IMG/VR virus record: IMGVR_UViG_3300009149_000062
Coordinates: 1-45,988 of that record
Direction: 5' to 3' (one strand)
Source of the DNA: a virus
DNA: 45,988 bases
Shown: positions 1 to 6,430 of the stretch, piece by piece
How the letters are laid out: the number at the start of each line of letters is the position of its first letter
Numbering within the stretch: position 1 is the first letter of the stretch
The notes under the pieces: generated by a model
What the model saw: only the letters and a program-made list of their open reading frames with translations
Database searches by the model: none
What the model was told of the DNA's origin: nothing
Translations under genes and position numbers: made by a program

Positions 1-2
1 CA

Positions 3-230
3 GTAACAAGAAAAAAATTAGAACAAATAAGTGAGTTTGATTTCCGAGTTTTCACACAAGTTACTCATTTGAAGCCGACAGATACACTTTTGGATGTTTG
101 TAATATTTTAAGAGATAGATTGGGGAGAAACAGGGATTATATTGATGTAGAATTGCATTTTGATTTGACAGAAGAAAGAAAAGAAGAAGAGAAGGTAGAA
201 AGAAAAAAGGAGATACATGCACCTCTTTAG
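3..230 (+). CDS. Hypothetical protein, 3' end only
   Basis: The frame is open from the left edge to a TAG at 228-230, giving at least 75 residues, so the start lies outside the window. The readable part is mixed alpha/beta-like and ends in a Lys/Glu-rich stretch followed by HAPL. No family was recognised. The ribosome binding site and start codon of the following decayed gene lie inside its last codons. Confidence is in the reading frame, not in any function. Confidence 0.55.
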   Translation, partial: VTRKKLEQISEFDFRVFTQVTHLKPTDTLLDVCNILRDRLGRNRDYIDVELHFDLTEERKEEEKVERKKEIHAPL

Positions 231-395
231 TTGACCAGGAGATAGTATAGATATTTTTGGTAAAACTTACATCGCACAATCTGATGGTTCTTGTGAAAGT
301 TGTGCTTTTGCATCGCGCAAAGGATATTGCTTTCGTGTACCTTGTAATAATGGTCAAATTCACTATTAGAAGATGTTATAATTAAAAAGTTATAA
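217..395 (+). pseudogene. Decayed copy of the Cys-rich gene at 405-629
   Basis: An AAGGAG site and ATG at 217 begin a reading frame that parallels the next gene. Shared features include PGD.IDI.G.TY.AQ, then C..CAF and a Y-C-[FY]-R-V-P-C segment, then IH. The copy has an in-frame TGA at 232-234 where the intact gene has Ser. It also lacks 7 nt near 363, which shifts the frame and gives a TAG at 367-369. The end (EDVIIKKL then stop) is preserved in another frame. Two independent lesions argue for decay rather than stop-codon readthrough. Confidence 0.75.
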
Positions 396-404
396 AAAAG
401 AACT

Positions 405-629
405 ATGAAAAAACTAAAGGTATTACAACCTACTAGCATGCGAACCTCCTTTGTCTCCCCAGGAGATGTTATTGATATTTACGGTAATACTTATGTTGCA
501 CAACTTGGTAGTCATTGTTCAAAGTGTGCCTTTGGATGGCAGGCAAGTGACCAATATTGCTATCGAGTACCCTGTAATGGCCGAATTCATTGGGAATTAT
601 TAGAAGATGTTATAATTAAAAAGTTGTAA
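405..629 (+). CDS. Small Cys-rich protein
   Basis: Protein of 74 residues with four cysteines in a C-x2-C...C-x4-C pattern (CSKC near residue 38 and YCYRVPC near residue 51). This suggests a small zinc knuckle or disulfide-stabilised fold. No signal peptide is visible. It is the intact member of a tandem pair with the pseudogene at 217-395. The homologous start in that copy aligns with Met12 (position 438), but only the ATG at 405 is near an A/G-rich stretch, and that is weak. Its stop codon TAA is the TAA inside the promoter motif TTGTAACAATTT. Function unknown. Confidence 0.6.
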   Translation: MKKLKVLQPTSMRTSFVSPGDVIDIYGNTYVAQLGSHCSKCAFGWQASDQYCYRVPCNGRIHWELLEDVIIKKL

Positions 630-660
630 CAATTTTGTCTCTTTTTCTGTATATTATAAT
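624..660 (+). promoter_or_regulatory. Conserved early promoter element, copy 1
   Basis: TTGTAACAATTT at 624-635 and TATAAT at 655-660, 31 nt start to start, joined by a TCTCTTTTTCTG spacer. The upstream block contains the dyad TTGT-A-ACAA. It lies directly upstream of the gene at 682. The TAA of the previous gene is embedded in the motif. The same architecture recurs at least eight more times in the window. Confidence 0.8.
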
Positions 661-681
661 AGAAGAGAAAAAGGAGGTAGA

Positions 682-1233
682 ATGAAAGTAGAGAATCTGT
701 TCGAAGATGGAGCAAAGAAGAAAAGTGCCGCAAAGAAAGAACATCCTGTTATCACAGGATGTGAAGCTGTTGCGGATAAGCTTCATAAAGCAATACGAAA
801 TAAGAAAGACTTGGAAGCTGAGATTGCGTTGCTTGAAGCGAAGGTCCTTGAAGTAAGTAATGAAGAGTACGAGCGCGATGCAAAAGGTCTCAATTATCAA
901 TCAAGCTTTAACATCCCCGGAAAAACAACTCCCGGTTTAATGGCCGTCTATACAAACAAGTTTAGTAAAATCGGAGTCGACCAAGAAGCCGTTCTTAAAG
1001 AAGACCCAAAGTTTGAAGACCACTTTGTTGAGAATCGTGAAGTTTCTTTAAAAGACCCAAGCGATGAAATGATACAGAAGATTGTAAAGGCTGTTGGCGG
1101 GCCGAAGAAATTCCAGGAAATGTTTGAAGCAAAGAGAAGTTACAAGCCGGCAAATGCAACTGTCCAGTTTATTGTAGCGGACAATATAAGAAGACTTTGC
1201 AAACAAGCAAAGCCTTCGATTAAGTTAAAGTAA
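682..1233 (+). CDS. Hypothetical early protein
   Basis: Protein of 183 residues behind a strong AGGAGGTAG site. The first 60 residues are charged and helical, with a likely coiled coil around residues 36-62 (Lys/Glu/Leu-rich). The middle contains GLNYQSSFNIPGKTTPGLM, and the C-terminal 50 residues are helical and basic. No catalytic motif was seen and the family is not recognised. It is the first gene after promoter copy 1 and is followed 11 nt later by the gene at 1245, so the two are probably co-transcribed. Confidence 0.7.
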   Translation: MKVENLFEDGAKKKSAAKKEHPVITGCEAVADKLHKAIRNKKDLEAEIALLEAKVLEVSNEEYERDAKGLNYQSSFNIPGKTTPGLMAVYTNKFSKIGVDQEAVLKEDPKFEDHFVENREVSLKDPSDEMIQKIVKAVGGPKKFQEMFEAKRSYKPANATVQFIVADNIRRLCKQAKPSIKLK

Positions 1234-1244
1234 AGGAGGAGAGG

Positions 1245-1676
1245 TTGAAAATCACTATAAATGGTTTCCTTCTTGACTTACGAGAAGGCGATGAAGTTCA
1301 GGTAAATCACAACTGGTGTGATAAGTGTGAGTGTTCTCACGAAGAGCTAACTCTTAAAAGAGGTAATAACACTATAGTGCGGGTCGGTGATGTTGTCATT
1401 CTTAATAGAGAGGATGAGCTTTATGGTGGAGTGGTATTAGATAAAGGGGGAAACCCCAAAGTTGAACACAAGTGGGTTGCGCATATAATTCCCAATGGTA
1501 AGAGGGGAATGACAGAGGACAAACGACACTATATTGGCTACTGCGGAACAGTATTGACTCAAGAACATCCCACAAAACTTGATAGAATAATCTTTACATC
1601 TGGAATACCATTTTTAGAAACAGAACGACTTTGCCCGGAATGTAAAAGGGTTTGGGAAGCAGAAAAAAAGTTGTAA
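1245..1676 (+). CDS. Putative zinc-binding hypothetical protein
   Basis: Protein of 143 residues starting at TTG 1245 behind AAAGGAGGAGAGG. Cysteine pairs CDKC (near residue 25, followed by C and H) and CPEC near the C-terminus (about residue 131) could bind zinc. The central part is beta-rich (VGDVVILNRED...GGVVLD). No known family was recognised. The stop TAA lies inside promoter copy 2. Function unknown; a nucleic-acid or protein-binding role is only a guess. Confidence 0.65.
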   Translation: MKITINGFLLDLREGDEVQVNHNWCDKCECSHEELTLKRGNNTIVRVGDVVILNREDELYGGVVLDKGGNPKVEHKWVAHIIPNGKRGMTEDKRHYIGYCGTVLTQEHPTKLDRIIFTSGIPFLETERLCPECKRVWEAEKKL

Positions 1677-1707
1677 CAATTTCAAGGATTTTCTTGTATA
1701 TTATAAT
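1671..1707 (+). promoter_or_regulatory. Conserved early promoter element, copy 2
   Basis: TTGTAACAATTT at 1671-1682 and TATAAT at 1702-1707, spacing 31. The spacer is of the CAAGGATTTTCTTG type, shared with the copies near 8382 and 9226 and different from the TCTCTTTTT type. It drives the small membrane protein at 1730. Confidence 0.8.
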
Positions 1708-1729
1708 AGAAGAGAAAAAGGAGGAAGAG

Positions 1730-1942
1730 ATGAAAAAATTACTACTGGGAGCATTAAAAATACAGGTACTTACAGTAGCGTTTATTATACTAAAATTATC
1801 AGGTCGAGTTACCTGGTCGTGGTTGTGGGTGTTGTCCCCACTATGGCAGCCACTTCTATTTATACTACTTATTATTATTGTCGTTGTAATAACAGCATCA
1901 ATTAATCTCAATCGTAATCTCAAAAGAGGAATATTGAAGTAA
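1730..1942 (+). CDS. Small two-helix membrane protein
   Basis: Protein of 70 residues. I choose ATG 1730 because it sits 5 nt after an AAAAGGAGG site and just after promoter copy 2; an in-frame upstream start at 1652 lies inside the previous gene and the promoter. Two hydrophobic segments (about residues 4-24 and 38-57) flank a short Trp-rich turn (WSWLWVL), and the C-terminus is basic (NRNLKRGILK). It is probably an inner-membrane protein. The function is unknown; interference with the host or superinfection is possible but not shown. Confidence 0.6.
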   Translation: MKKLLLGALKIQVLTVAFIILKLSGRVTWSWLWVLSPLWQPLLFILLIIIVVVITASINLNRNLKRGILK

Positions 1943-1943
1943 G

Positions 1944-2498
1944 ATGAAATTTCTATATCCTAGTAAGCCGACTCGAATATACAAAGTAACTATGATAGAC
2001 CGAGATTGGATTGTTCAAGTGAAGAAAGATGGTCATCGTGCGCTCTTATGTACGCACGATGAAAACCTCGACATATTCAATCGTTACGGGACATCTCTTA
2101 ATTCATCTCGTAAGTTTGATTGGAGTTGGCTATTAGATGTTCTACCACCGGATAGTCTAATTGATGGTGAACTTGTAGGAACCCGTCAAGCTAACCCACC
2201 GAACAAAATTGCAGTATGGGATATGCCAATATATAAAGCACGAGATTTAACAAATGTTCCGTACGGGGAAAGATATGCTTTATTGAGAAAAGTTTTATTA
2301 AATAAGAATAATATAGAACACGATGGAATGAAGTTACTTGTATTAAGAACATTACCTGTGAAAGACTATCTAAAGTTTTGGAACACCTTAGGACCGGAAG
2401 ATGAAGGAGTAGTTTTCAAGAACCCCAAAGCAACTTTAGATTGGGATTTATATAAGACAAGAAAGATTGTACAACAGTTAAAACTAAAAATTAGATAA
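1944..2498 (+). CDS. Minimal ATP-dependent ligase-like nucleotidyltransferase
   Basis: Protein of 184 residues with the signatures of the covalent nucleotidyltransferase superfamily (ATP-dependent DNA/RNA ligases and capping enzymes). Motif I is KKDG at residues 27-30 (K27 the likely adenylated lysine). Then come FNRYG near 46, DGELVG near 74 and EGVVFKNP near 154. A basic TRKIVQQLKLK at the C-terminus could supply motif V. It stops there, so the OB-fold domain of normal DNA ligases is absent. Typical phage ligases exceed 300 residues. It may be a minimal ligase or an RNA- or end-modifying enzyme. A full-length ligase is encoded at 4864-5997. Confidence 0.75.
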   Translation: MKFLYPSKPTRIYKVTMIDRDWIVQVKKDGHRALLCTHDENLDIFNRYGTSLNSSRKFDWSWLLDVLPPDSLIDGELVGTRQANPPNKIAVWDMPIYKARDLTNVPYGERYALLRKVLLNKNNIEHDGMKLLVLRTLPVKDYLKFWNTLGPEDEGVVFKNPKATLDWDLYKTRKIVQQLKLKIR

Positions 2499-2534
2499 GG
2501 AGTTGAAAAATAGAAGAAAATGAAAGGAGAATAA

Positions 2535-2774
2535 ATGAGATTTGATATAACAAGAGTTTTAGAGATAAGCAAAAAGATAGGAGAAAAATACGCTCGGGAA
2601 CTTAGCAAAGTAATGCAAAAGGAGAATGATGCACAAGAAGTTATCCAGATTTCTGCTAAATATAATTTTTATAAAGACATAAAGTTAAATCACGATTTAC
2701 TTTTTTACTTTCTTTTAATCGGATGTAAAGAGCGAGATTTTCGGAGTGGTGTTTTAATGAGTTATGGAGAATAG
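2535..2774 (+). CDS. Hypothetical protein
   Basis: Protein of 79 residues behind an AAAGGAG site 5 nt before ATG. It is predicted mostly helical: a charged first 45 residues, then a hydrophobic segment around LLFYFLLIGC, then a short tail. No family recognised. The hydrophobic segment is short for a membrane span. Confidence 0.5.
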   Translation: MRFDITRVLEISKKIGEKYARELSKVMQKENDAQEVIQISAKYNFYKDIKLNHDLLFYFLLIGCKERDFRSGVLMSYGE

Positions 2775-2792
2775 AATGGCTTGCAAACAGTA

Positions 2793-2903
2793 ATGGAACA
2801 ACTATTAGTTCTTGGGATAGCAATTGAGAAAGCGATATATTTAATGCCCCGGGAAATGTGGAAGACACTTCCGGGAGGTATGCCATACTTTTGTGTCTTA
2901 TGA
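2793..2903 (+). CDS. Possible 36-residue ORF coupled to the next gene
   Basis: ATG 2793 opens a 36-codon frame whose TGA (2901-2903) overlaps the ATG of the next gene as ATGA. That arrangement is used repeatedly for translational coupling in this genome. The peptide is hydrophobic at the start (MEQLLVLGIAIEKAIYL) and ends PYFCVL. No good ribosome binding site precedes it. The overlap is the main support. Confidence 0.35.
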   Translation: MEQLLVLGIAIEKAIYLMPREMWKTLPGGMPYFCVL

Positions 2904-3151
2904 AAAAGAAAAAGAAGAAAAGAAGAATACGAATTTCTAAAGATATTTGTATCATTTGGGATACGAAATATGATAAGAAGGATGTTCGGTTTGGAAGATT
3001 ACAAAAAAGAGATACAAACTTTTCAAGTAATCTCCGGGAGTATCCGATTACAGTCTCAAAGTATGAACTTATTTTAGGAGACCTTAAAGATAAAGAAACT
3101 GTTACACTACCTTATAAACTTGGACACTTTAGACAGTTAGAGATGCGTTAG
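2900..3151 (+). CDS. Basic hypothetical protein, truncated relative of the next two genes
   Basis: Protein of 83 residues from ATG 2900, beginning with a run of Lys/Arg. An in-frame GTG at 2858 is possible, but the ATGA overlap favours 2900. The C-terminal part (GDLKDKETVTLPYK) resembles GELTDETTITIPLDF in the gene ending at 3662. That suggests a third tandem member of the family that lacks the final helix and the V-D-x-L tail. Function unknown. Confidence 0.5.
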   Translation: MKKKKKKRRIRISKDICIIWDTKYDKKDVRFGRLQKRDTNFSSNLREYPITVSKYELILGDLKDKETVTLPYKLGHFRQLEMR

Positions 3152-3192
3152 TAGTTTACAAATTATTGGGGAATTTATGAAAAAGAAAATAC

Positions 3193-3267
3193 CGGGGTGT
3201 AGCTCAGTCAGGGCAGAGTACTCGGCCTGGAACCGAGGAGTCGTTGGTTCGAATCCAACCACCCCGA
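3193..3267 (+). tRNA. tRNA-Pro (anticodon TGG)
   Basis: A complete cloverleaf can be drawn. The acceptor CGGGGTG (3193-3199) pairs with CACCCCG (3260-3266). The D stem is GCTC/GAGT, the anticodon stem CTCGG/CCGAG has loop CCTGGAA, and the T arm is GTTGG-TTCGAAT-CCAAC (3243-3259). The discriminator is A (3267). C1-G72 with A73 is typical of bacterial tRNA-Pro. CCA is not encoded. Position 33 is C instead of the nearly universal U. It sits between small early genes, just before the start of one of them. Confidence 0.92.
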
Positions 3268-3287
3268 TTAAAGGATGTCTCGGGGAG

Positions 3288-3662
3288 ATTATAACGGACA
3301 ATATAAGAAGACATAGTTTTGTTGAGGAGAATAAAGAGAGTATACTCACTTGGATTATAACGGAAGACATAAAAGAAAAAGTCTTCCGTATAGGAACTAT
3401 TACATCTTTTAGCAATCTGTTTAAAAATATTATAATTGTTGTCTATGGGAATAGGTTTGGAATAATGATATTAAGAAATAGATTTGGTGGGGGGATTGTT
3501 AGTTCGAAGTGTGTGACTTCAAAATTATGCGAAATAACCTATGGTGAACTGACTGATGAAACTACTATTACAATACCGTTAGACTTTACTTACGAAAAAG
3601 ATAAACTAATAGAAGCCATTAATGAAGCTGTGATAATTCAAAATATAGTAGACGCATTATGA
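3288..3662 (+). CDS. Hypothetical early protein, tandem paralogue A, start uncertain
   Basis: About 124 residues. The frame is open back to ATG 3177, but that would translate through the tRNA. Aligning the shared YGNRFG motif with the next gene puts the expected start near 3282-3294. That is just after CTCGGGGAG (3279-3287), where only ATT, ATA and ACG are available. ATG 3465 is the first canonical in-frame start but would remove half the protein. The C-terminus is beta-rich then helical and ends IVDAL. Function unknown. The gene may use a non-canonical start or may have lost its start when the tRNA arrived. Confidence 0.45.
   Translation: MITDNIRRHSFVEENKESILTWIITEDIKEKVFRIGTITSFSNLFKNIIIVVYGNRFGIMILRNRFGGGIVSSKCVTSKLCEITYGELTDETTITIPLDFTYEKDKLIEAINEAVIIQNIVDAL
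3579..3629. repeat. 51-nt direct repeat, copy 1
   Basis: Identical to 3950-4000. It encodes the same LDFTYEKDKLIEAINEA segment near the C-termini of the two adjacent paralogues. Identity at all 51 bases, including third codon positions, points to recent duplication or gene conversion. Confidence 0.9.
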
Positions 3663-4033
3663 AAAAACATGTACTATGGTCGATACCAAAAGGAGTTGAA
3701 ATTTTGGAAACTTTAGCGGGGGACCTTTATTGGGTAGAGAGAGACACTTTTATGGGGGAGAGATTTTGGGTAGGAAAGATTGGCGCAACTCCTCATCCCT
3801 ATATGATTGTTCTTTTTGGAAACAGATTTGGAATGATGAAAATTAATGACAATATAAGATATTCTGCATTCTCATGGATAGTTAAATCTCCGACTATGTG
3901 TTCGATTCGACGCTACAGCGCTAATGTTAAGTGGATTATGGATTTACCATTAGACTTTACTTACGAAAAAGATAAACTAATAGAAGCCATTAATGAAGCT
4001 ATGGTAGTAGATACTGTTGTAGATTCACTGTAA
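3659..4033 (+). CDS. Hypothetical early protein, tandem paralogue B
   Basis: Protein of 124 residues whose ATG overlaps the stop of paralogue A (ATGA). It shares with that gene the FGNRFG motif in the middle and an identical 17-residue block before the C-terminus, ending VVDSL. The N-terminal half (IPKGVEILETLAGDLYWVERD) is Trp/Tyr-rich and beta-like. No catalytic motif was seen. Its stop TAA lies in promoter copy 3. Function unknown. Confidence 0.6.
   Translation: MKKHVLWSIPKGVEILETLAGDLYWVERDTFMGERFWVGKIGATPHPYMIVLFGNRFGMMKINDNIRYSAFSWIVKSPTMCSIRRYSANVKWIMDLPLDFTYEKDKLIEAINEAMVVDTVVDSL
3950..4000. repeat. 51-nt direct repeat, copy 2
   Basis: Identical to 3579-3629, offset by 371 nt, inside the paralogue at 3659-4033. 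Confidence 0.9.
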
Positions 4034-4064
4034 CAATTTCAGTCTCTTTTTTGTATATTGTAAT
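4028..4064 (+). promoter_or_regulatory. Conserved early promoter element, copy 3
   Basis: CTGTAACAATTT at 4028-4039 and TGTAAT at 4059-4064, spacing 31, with the CAGTCTCTTTTTTG spacer type. One change in each conserved block. It precedes the membrane protein at 4108. Confidence 0.7.
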
Positions 4065-4107
4065 AGAAGAACAACAAAGGACCTCACGAAATAGAACGGA
4101 GAAAGAA

Positions 4108-4326
4108 ATGTTTGTATTTGTGTTTTTGTTTGCTATGATTGTATTTTTCATAATCGATGTAGTTGGAGGATTTATCATTGACTTATTCTTTAAGAAGAAA
4201 GACGCCAAAGATAAAAGCCTAATGCAGTGTTTTTTTAGCCAGCGAGAAGGACGGGAGAAAGAGTGGCAGGAGGACTTGGAACAAGCTTTTCTCAGAGAAC
4301 AGAAACAAAAAGAAAAGAAGATGTAA
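4108..4326 (+). CDS. Small single-span membrane protein
   Basis: Protein of 72 residues. ATG 4108 is chosen because CGGAGAAAG lies just upstream; the longer frame from 4051 would start inside the promoter. The N-terminal 28 residues are strongly hydrophobic (MFVFVFLFAMIVFFIIDVVGG), with no positive charge before them. The rest is charged and probably cytoplasmic (Lys/Glu/Arg-rich helix). The stop TAA lies in promoter copy 4. No family recognised. Confidence 0.55.
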   Translation: MFVFVFLFAMIVFFIIDVVGGFIIDLFFKKKDAKDKSLMQCFFSQREGREKEWQEDLEQAFLREQKQKEKKM

Positions 4327-4357
4327 CAATATCAGTCTCTTTTTTGTATATTATAAC
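4321..4357 (+). promoter_or_regulatory. Conserved early promoter element, copy 4
   Basis: ATGTAACAATAT at 4321-4332 and TATAAC at 4352-4357, spacing 31, TCTCTTTTTTG spacer. Slightly degenerate in both blocks. It precedes the winged-helix gene at 4391. Confidence 0.65.
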
Positions 4358-4390
4358 AGTATAAAAACTAATAGAAAGGAGGGGAGAAAG

Positions 4391-4591
4391 ATGATTAAGA
4401 AAGAAGATGTTTATGCCGCAGTAAAAGAAGCAGATGGAACAATAACGGCTAAGGAGATAGCAGAAAAGTTTGGTGTTAAAAAAGCCGGTGTTTTTATGAA
4501 GATGAGAAAGCTCATGGATGAAGGACTTGTTGAGAAGGTAAAACCGGGCGTTTTTCAGATGGTTAAAACAGCCCCGAAAGAGAACGAATAA
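4391..4591 (+). CDS. Small winged-helix DNA-binding protein
   Basis: Protein of 66 residues behind GGAGGGGAG. The sequence follows a winged helix-turn-helix plan: helix 1 (KEDVYAAVKEADG), then TITAKEIAEKFGVKKAGVFMKMRKLMDEGLV with the recognition helix, then a wing (EKVKPGVFQMVK). It is the only clear small HTH protein in the early region and is flanked by promoter copies 4 and 5. That makes it a candidate regulator of the repeated TTGT-A-ACAA sites, though this is inference. Eukaryote-type or archaeal-type wHTH regulators have similar layouts. Confidence 0.7.
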   Translation: MIKKEDVYAAVKEADGTITAKEIAEKFGVKKAGVFMKMRKLMDEGLVEKVKPGVFQMVKTAPKENE

Positions 4592-4624
4592 ACTACCTAG
4601 TTTTGTTTGCACTTTTTTCACCAT

Positions 4625-4666
4625 AAAAAAGAGGTAAAAGTTTGTAACAATTTTGCCTCTTTTTTT
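4625..4666 (+). terminator. Hairpin terminator overlapping promoter copy 5
   Basis: AAAAAAGAGGTAAAA (4625-4639) can pair with TTTTGCCTCTTTTTT (4651-4665) with one G-U pair, leaving an 11-nt loop and a run of T. The loop and 3' arm are part of the promoter element, so termination of upstream transcripts and new initiation would share the same bases. Confidence 0.6.
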
Positions 4667-4678
4667 GTATATTATAAT
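4642..4678 (+). promoter_or_regulatory. Conserved early promoter element, copy 5
   Basis: TTGTAACAATTT at 4642-4653 and TATAAT at 4673-4678, spacing 31. A perfect match in both blocks. It drives the genes from 4694 onward, including DNA ligase. Confidence 0.8.
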
Positions 4679-4693
4679 AGAAGAAAGGAGCAT

Positions 4694-4867
4694 ATGAAAT
4701 ACAAGTATAATAATAAGAAAGAAAGAAAAGCAAACGGCCATAACGCCCAAATGTTTCAGTCTCAAATCGAAGACGCTCTCAAATATGGTAACGAAACAAG
4801 AGCCCAAGTGTTATACAAAAGAGGAATGAAAAGAGGGTATAATTTAACTCTAAAGGAGAATGAATGA
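4694..4867 (+). CDS. Small basic hypothetical protein
   Basis: Protein of 57 residues from ATG 4694, which follows AAAGGAG closely; the longer frame from 4607 runs through the promoter. It is rich in Lys, Arg, Asn and Tyr, with a helical centre (MFQSQIEDALKYGNETRAQVLYKRGMKRG, in two parts). The TGA overlaps the ligase ATG as ATGA, so translation is probably coupled. Function unknown. Confidence 0.5.
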   Translation: MKYKYNNKKERKANGHNAQMFQSQIEDALKYGNETRAQVLYKRGMKRGYNLTLKENE

Positions 4868-5997
4868 AATATCCTAAATTGTATAAACAGACATCTACGG
4901 GTAAAGTGCAGGAGTGGGAGATTTGGACCGAAGGAAATGAAATTCATGAGTTGTATGGTCAAAGAGATGGAAAGAAACAACATCGTATTGATGTAGTAAA
5001 GAGCGGCAAGAATATAGGTCGGGCAAATGAAACTACGCCCGAACAACAGGCCGACTTTGAAGCTAACGCAAAATGGACTAAGAAACAGTCAAAAGACTAT
5101 CGTGAAGATATTGCAGAAATTGCAAAGGCCAGAACGACCTCCAGCTTTGGCGGATTCTTTCCTATGTTAGCACACAAATATGTTCAGCATAAAGAAAAGA
5201 TAACCTTTCCGTGTTATGTTCAGCCAAAGCTCGACGGAATAAGATGCATTAGTGTCTGTAAAGATGATAAAGTAACGCTTTGGTTCAGGTCCGGAAAGCC
5301 TGTAAAGACTATGTCTCATATTCAAGAAGCATTAGAAAAGATAATGCAAGACGGCGAAATATGGGACGGCGAGTTGTACATTCACAACAACGACTTTAAT
5401 AAGATAGGCGGCAATATAAGACGGGACAAACATACTGACTTTGAAGCCTCCAAAAAAGTTGAGTATCATATTTACGATTACCCGAGAATTAAAAATGATG
5501 TAGAATTATTAACAGAAAAAGACAACTATAAAGAAAGAAGAGTAGCGTTTGAAAATAGAAAAATCGAGTACCCGTTAGTAAATGTCTTAACAGAAGAAAT
5601 AGAGAATGAAAAAGAGATGTTAGAAGAGCACGTTGTTTATGTAACAGCTGGATATGAAGGGATAATGTTAAGAAATAAAAATTCAGCATATGTTCAAAAA
5701 CGCAGTTATGATTTGTTAAAGTATAAAGAATTTGAAGAGGATGAATTCAAAATTGTGGGATACGAAGAAGGTCGCGGAATCCTACAAAATGCAGTGGGCG
5801 CGTTTGTATGCGCGCTCTCAGATGGTAATACTTTCAATGTAAAGTTAAAAGGGAAAGATGTTACTGAACTCCTTAAAGAGTATTTCAAACACCCGGAAGT
5901 CTTTATGGGAAAAGAACTGACAGTACAATATCAAGGAATGTCGAAAGATAATGTCCCAAGATTTCCAGTAGGTAAAATAGTGAGATTTGATAAATAG
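4864..5997 (+). CDS. ATP-dependent DNA ligase
   Basis: Protein of 377 residues. Residues 1-90 form an extra N-terminal region resembling a small nucleic-acid-binding module (WGR-like, tentative). The adenylation domain follows, with motif I QPKLDGIR (K122 the expected adenylated lysine), FRSGK, DGELY, EGIMLRN near 263 and LLKYKEF near 281. A C-terminal OB-fold-like segment (FKIVGYEEGRGI to FPVGKIVRF) completes a T7-type ligase. It seals nicks during phage DNA replication and repair. Expressed from promoter copy 5 with the small gene before it. Confidence 0.93.
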   Translation: MKYPKLYKQTSTGKVQEWEIWTEGNEIHELYGQRDGKKQHRIDVVKSGKNIGRANETTPEQQADFEANAKWTKKQSKDYREDIAEIAKARTTSSFGGFFPMLAHKYVQHKEKITFPCYVQPKLDGIRCISVCKDDKVTLWFRSGKPVKTMSHIQEALEKIMQDGEIWDGELYIHNNDFNKIGGNIRRDKHTDFEASKKVEYHIYDYPRIKNDVELLTEKDNYKERRVAFENRKIEYPLVNVLTEEIENEKEMLEEHVVYVTAGYEGIMLRNKNSAYVQKRSYDLLKYKEFEEDEFKIVGYEEGRGILQNAVGAFVCALSDGNTFNVKLKGKDVTELLKEYFKHPEVFMGKELTVQYQGMSKDNVPRFPVGKIVRFDK

Positions 5998-6008
5998 GGA
6001 GGAAAAGG

Positions 6009-6359
6009 ATGAAGGTAAAGAAAGGTATGATAAAGAAAGTTGTAACAATTACAGGTAAAGCATATATACAAAATTCTACTGAAAAGCCAGTTATGTTAAC
6101 TCGTTTTTATGGTAGAGCAAAAGTTCGTGTTGCGGATGCTTTATTCGGAGAATTGCGTAGAATTCTGCCATTAGCTGTTCCGGGGGTTAGTGATGAAAGT
6201 TTATCCGGAGGGTACAAGGGCTATAACCCAGTAGCAGTTGACGGGTCAAGCCGCGGAACTGGGATAACAGCATCAATAGAGGAGGCATCCTCTTATGATG
6301 TAAAAATAACAGTAGAAATCGGTGTTCCTGTAGCCGATGAAATATTAAGAAAACTATGA
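6009..6359 (+). CDS. Hypothetical early protein
   Basis: Protein of 116 residues with an AGGGAGG site before ATG 6009. The N-terminus is basic, the middle contains VRVADALFGELRRILPLAVPG, and the rest is glycine/serine-rich and beta-like. It ends ADEILRKL. No family recognised. A TTGTAACAATTA sequence at 6040-6051 lies inside the coding region without a matching -10. Confidence 0.5.
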   Translation: MKVKKGMIKKVVTITGKAYIQNSTEKPVMLTRFYGRAKVRVADALFGELRRILPLAVPGVSDESLSGGYKGYNPVAVDGSSRGTGITASIEEASSYDVKITVEIGVPVADEILRKL

Positions 6360-6396
6360 AAAAAGAGACAGATTTTTGTCAATTTTGTCTCTTTTT
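6360..6396 (+). terminator. Hairpin terminator overlapping promoter copy 6
   Basis: AAAAAGAGACA (6360-6370) pairs perfectly with TGTCTCTTTTT (6386-6396), followed by a short pyrimidine run. It sits immediately after the stop at 6359 and overlaps the promoter element, as at 4625. Confidence 0.6.
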
Positions 6397-6410
6397 CTGT
6401 ATATTATAAT
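6374..6410 (+). promoter_or_regulatory. Conserved early promoter element, copy 6 (degenerate upstream block)
   Basis: TTTTGTCAATTT at 6374-6385 in place of TTGTAACAATTT, and TATAAT at 6405-6410, spacing 31. The spacer and the -10 region match copy 1. It drives the MoxR-type ATPase. Confidence 0.7.
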
Positions 6411-6430
6411 AGAAAGAAAAAGGAGGTTAA

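Noticed and set aside
616-900. Minus-strand open frames in the early region (for example 616-900, 1594-1923, 4292-4807)
   Set aside because: They are antisense to well-supported genes or cross the promoter elements, have low-complexity Phe/Leu/Ser-rich translations, and lack ribosome binding sites.
3177-3287. Coding start at ATG 3177 running through the tRNA
   Set aside because: The translated segment is simply the tRNA read as protein; alignment with the paralogue at 3659 places the true start after the tRNA.
6040-6051. TTGTAACAATTA as another promoter copy
   Set aside because: It lies inside a gene and there is no TATAAT-like sequence 31 nt downstream.
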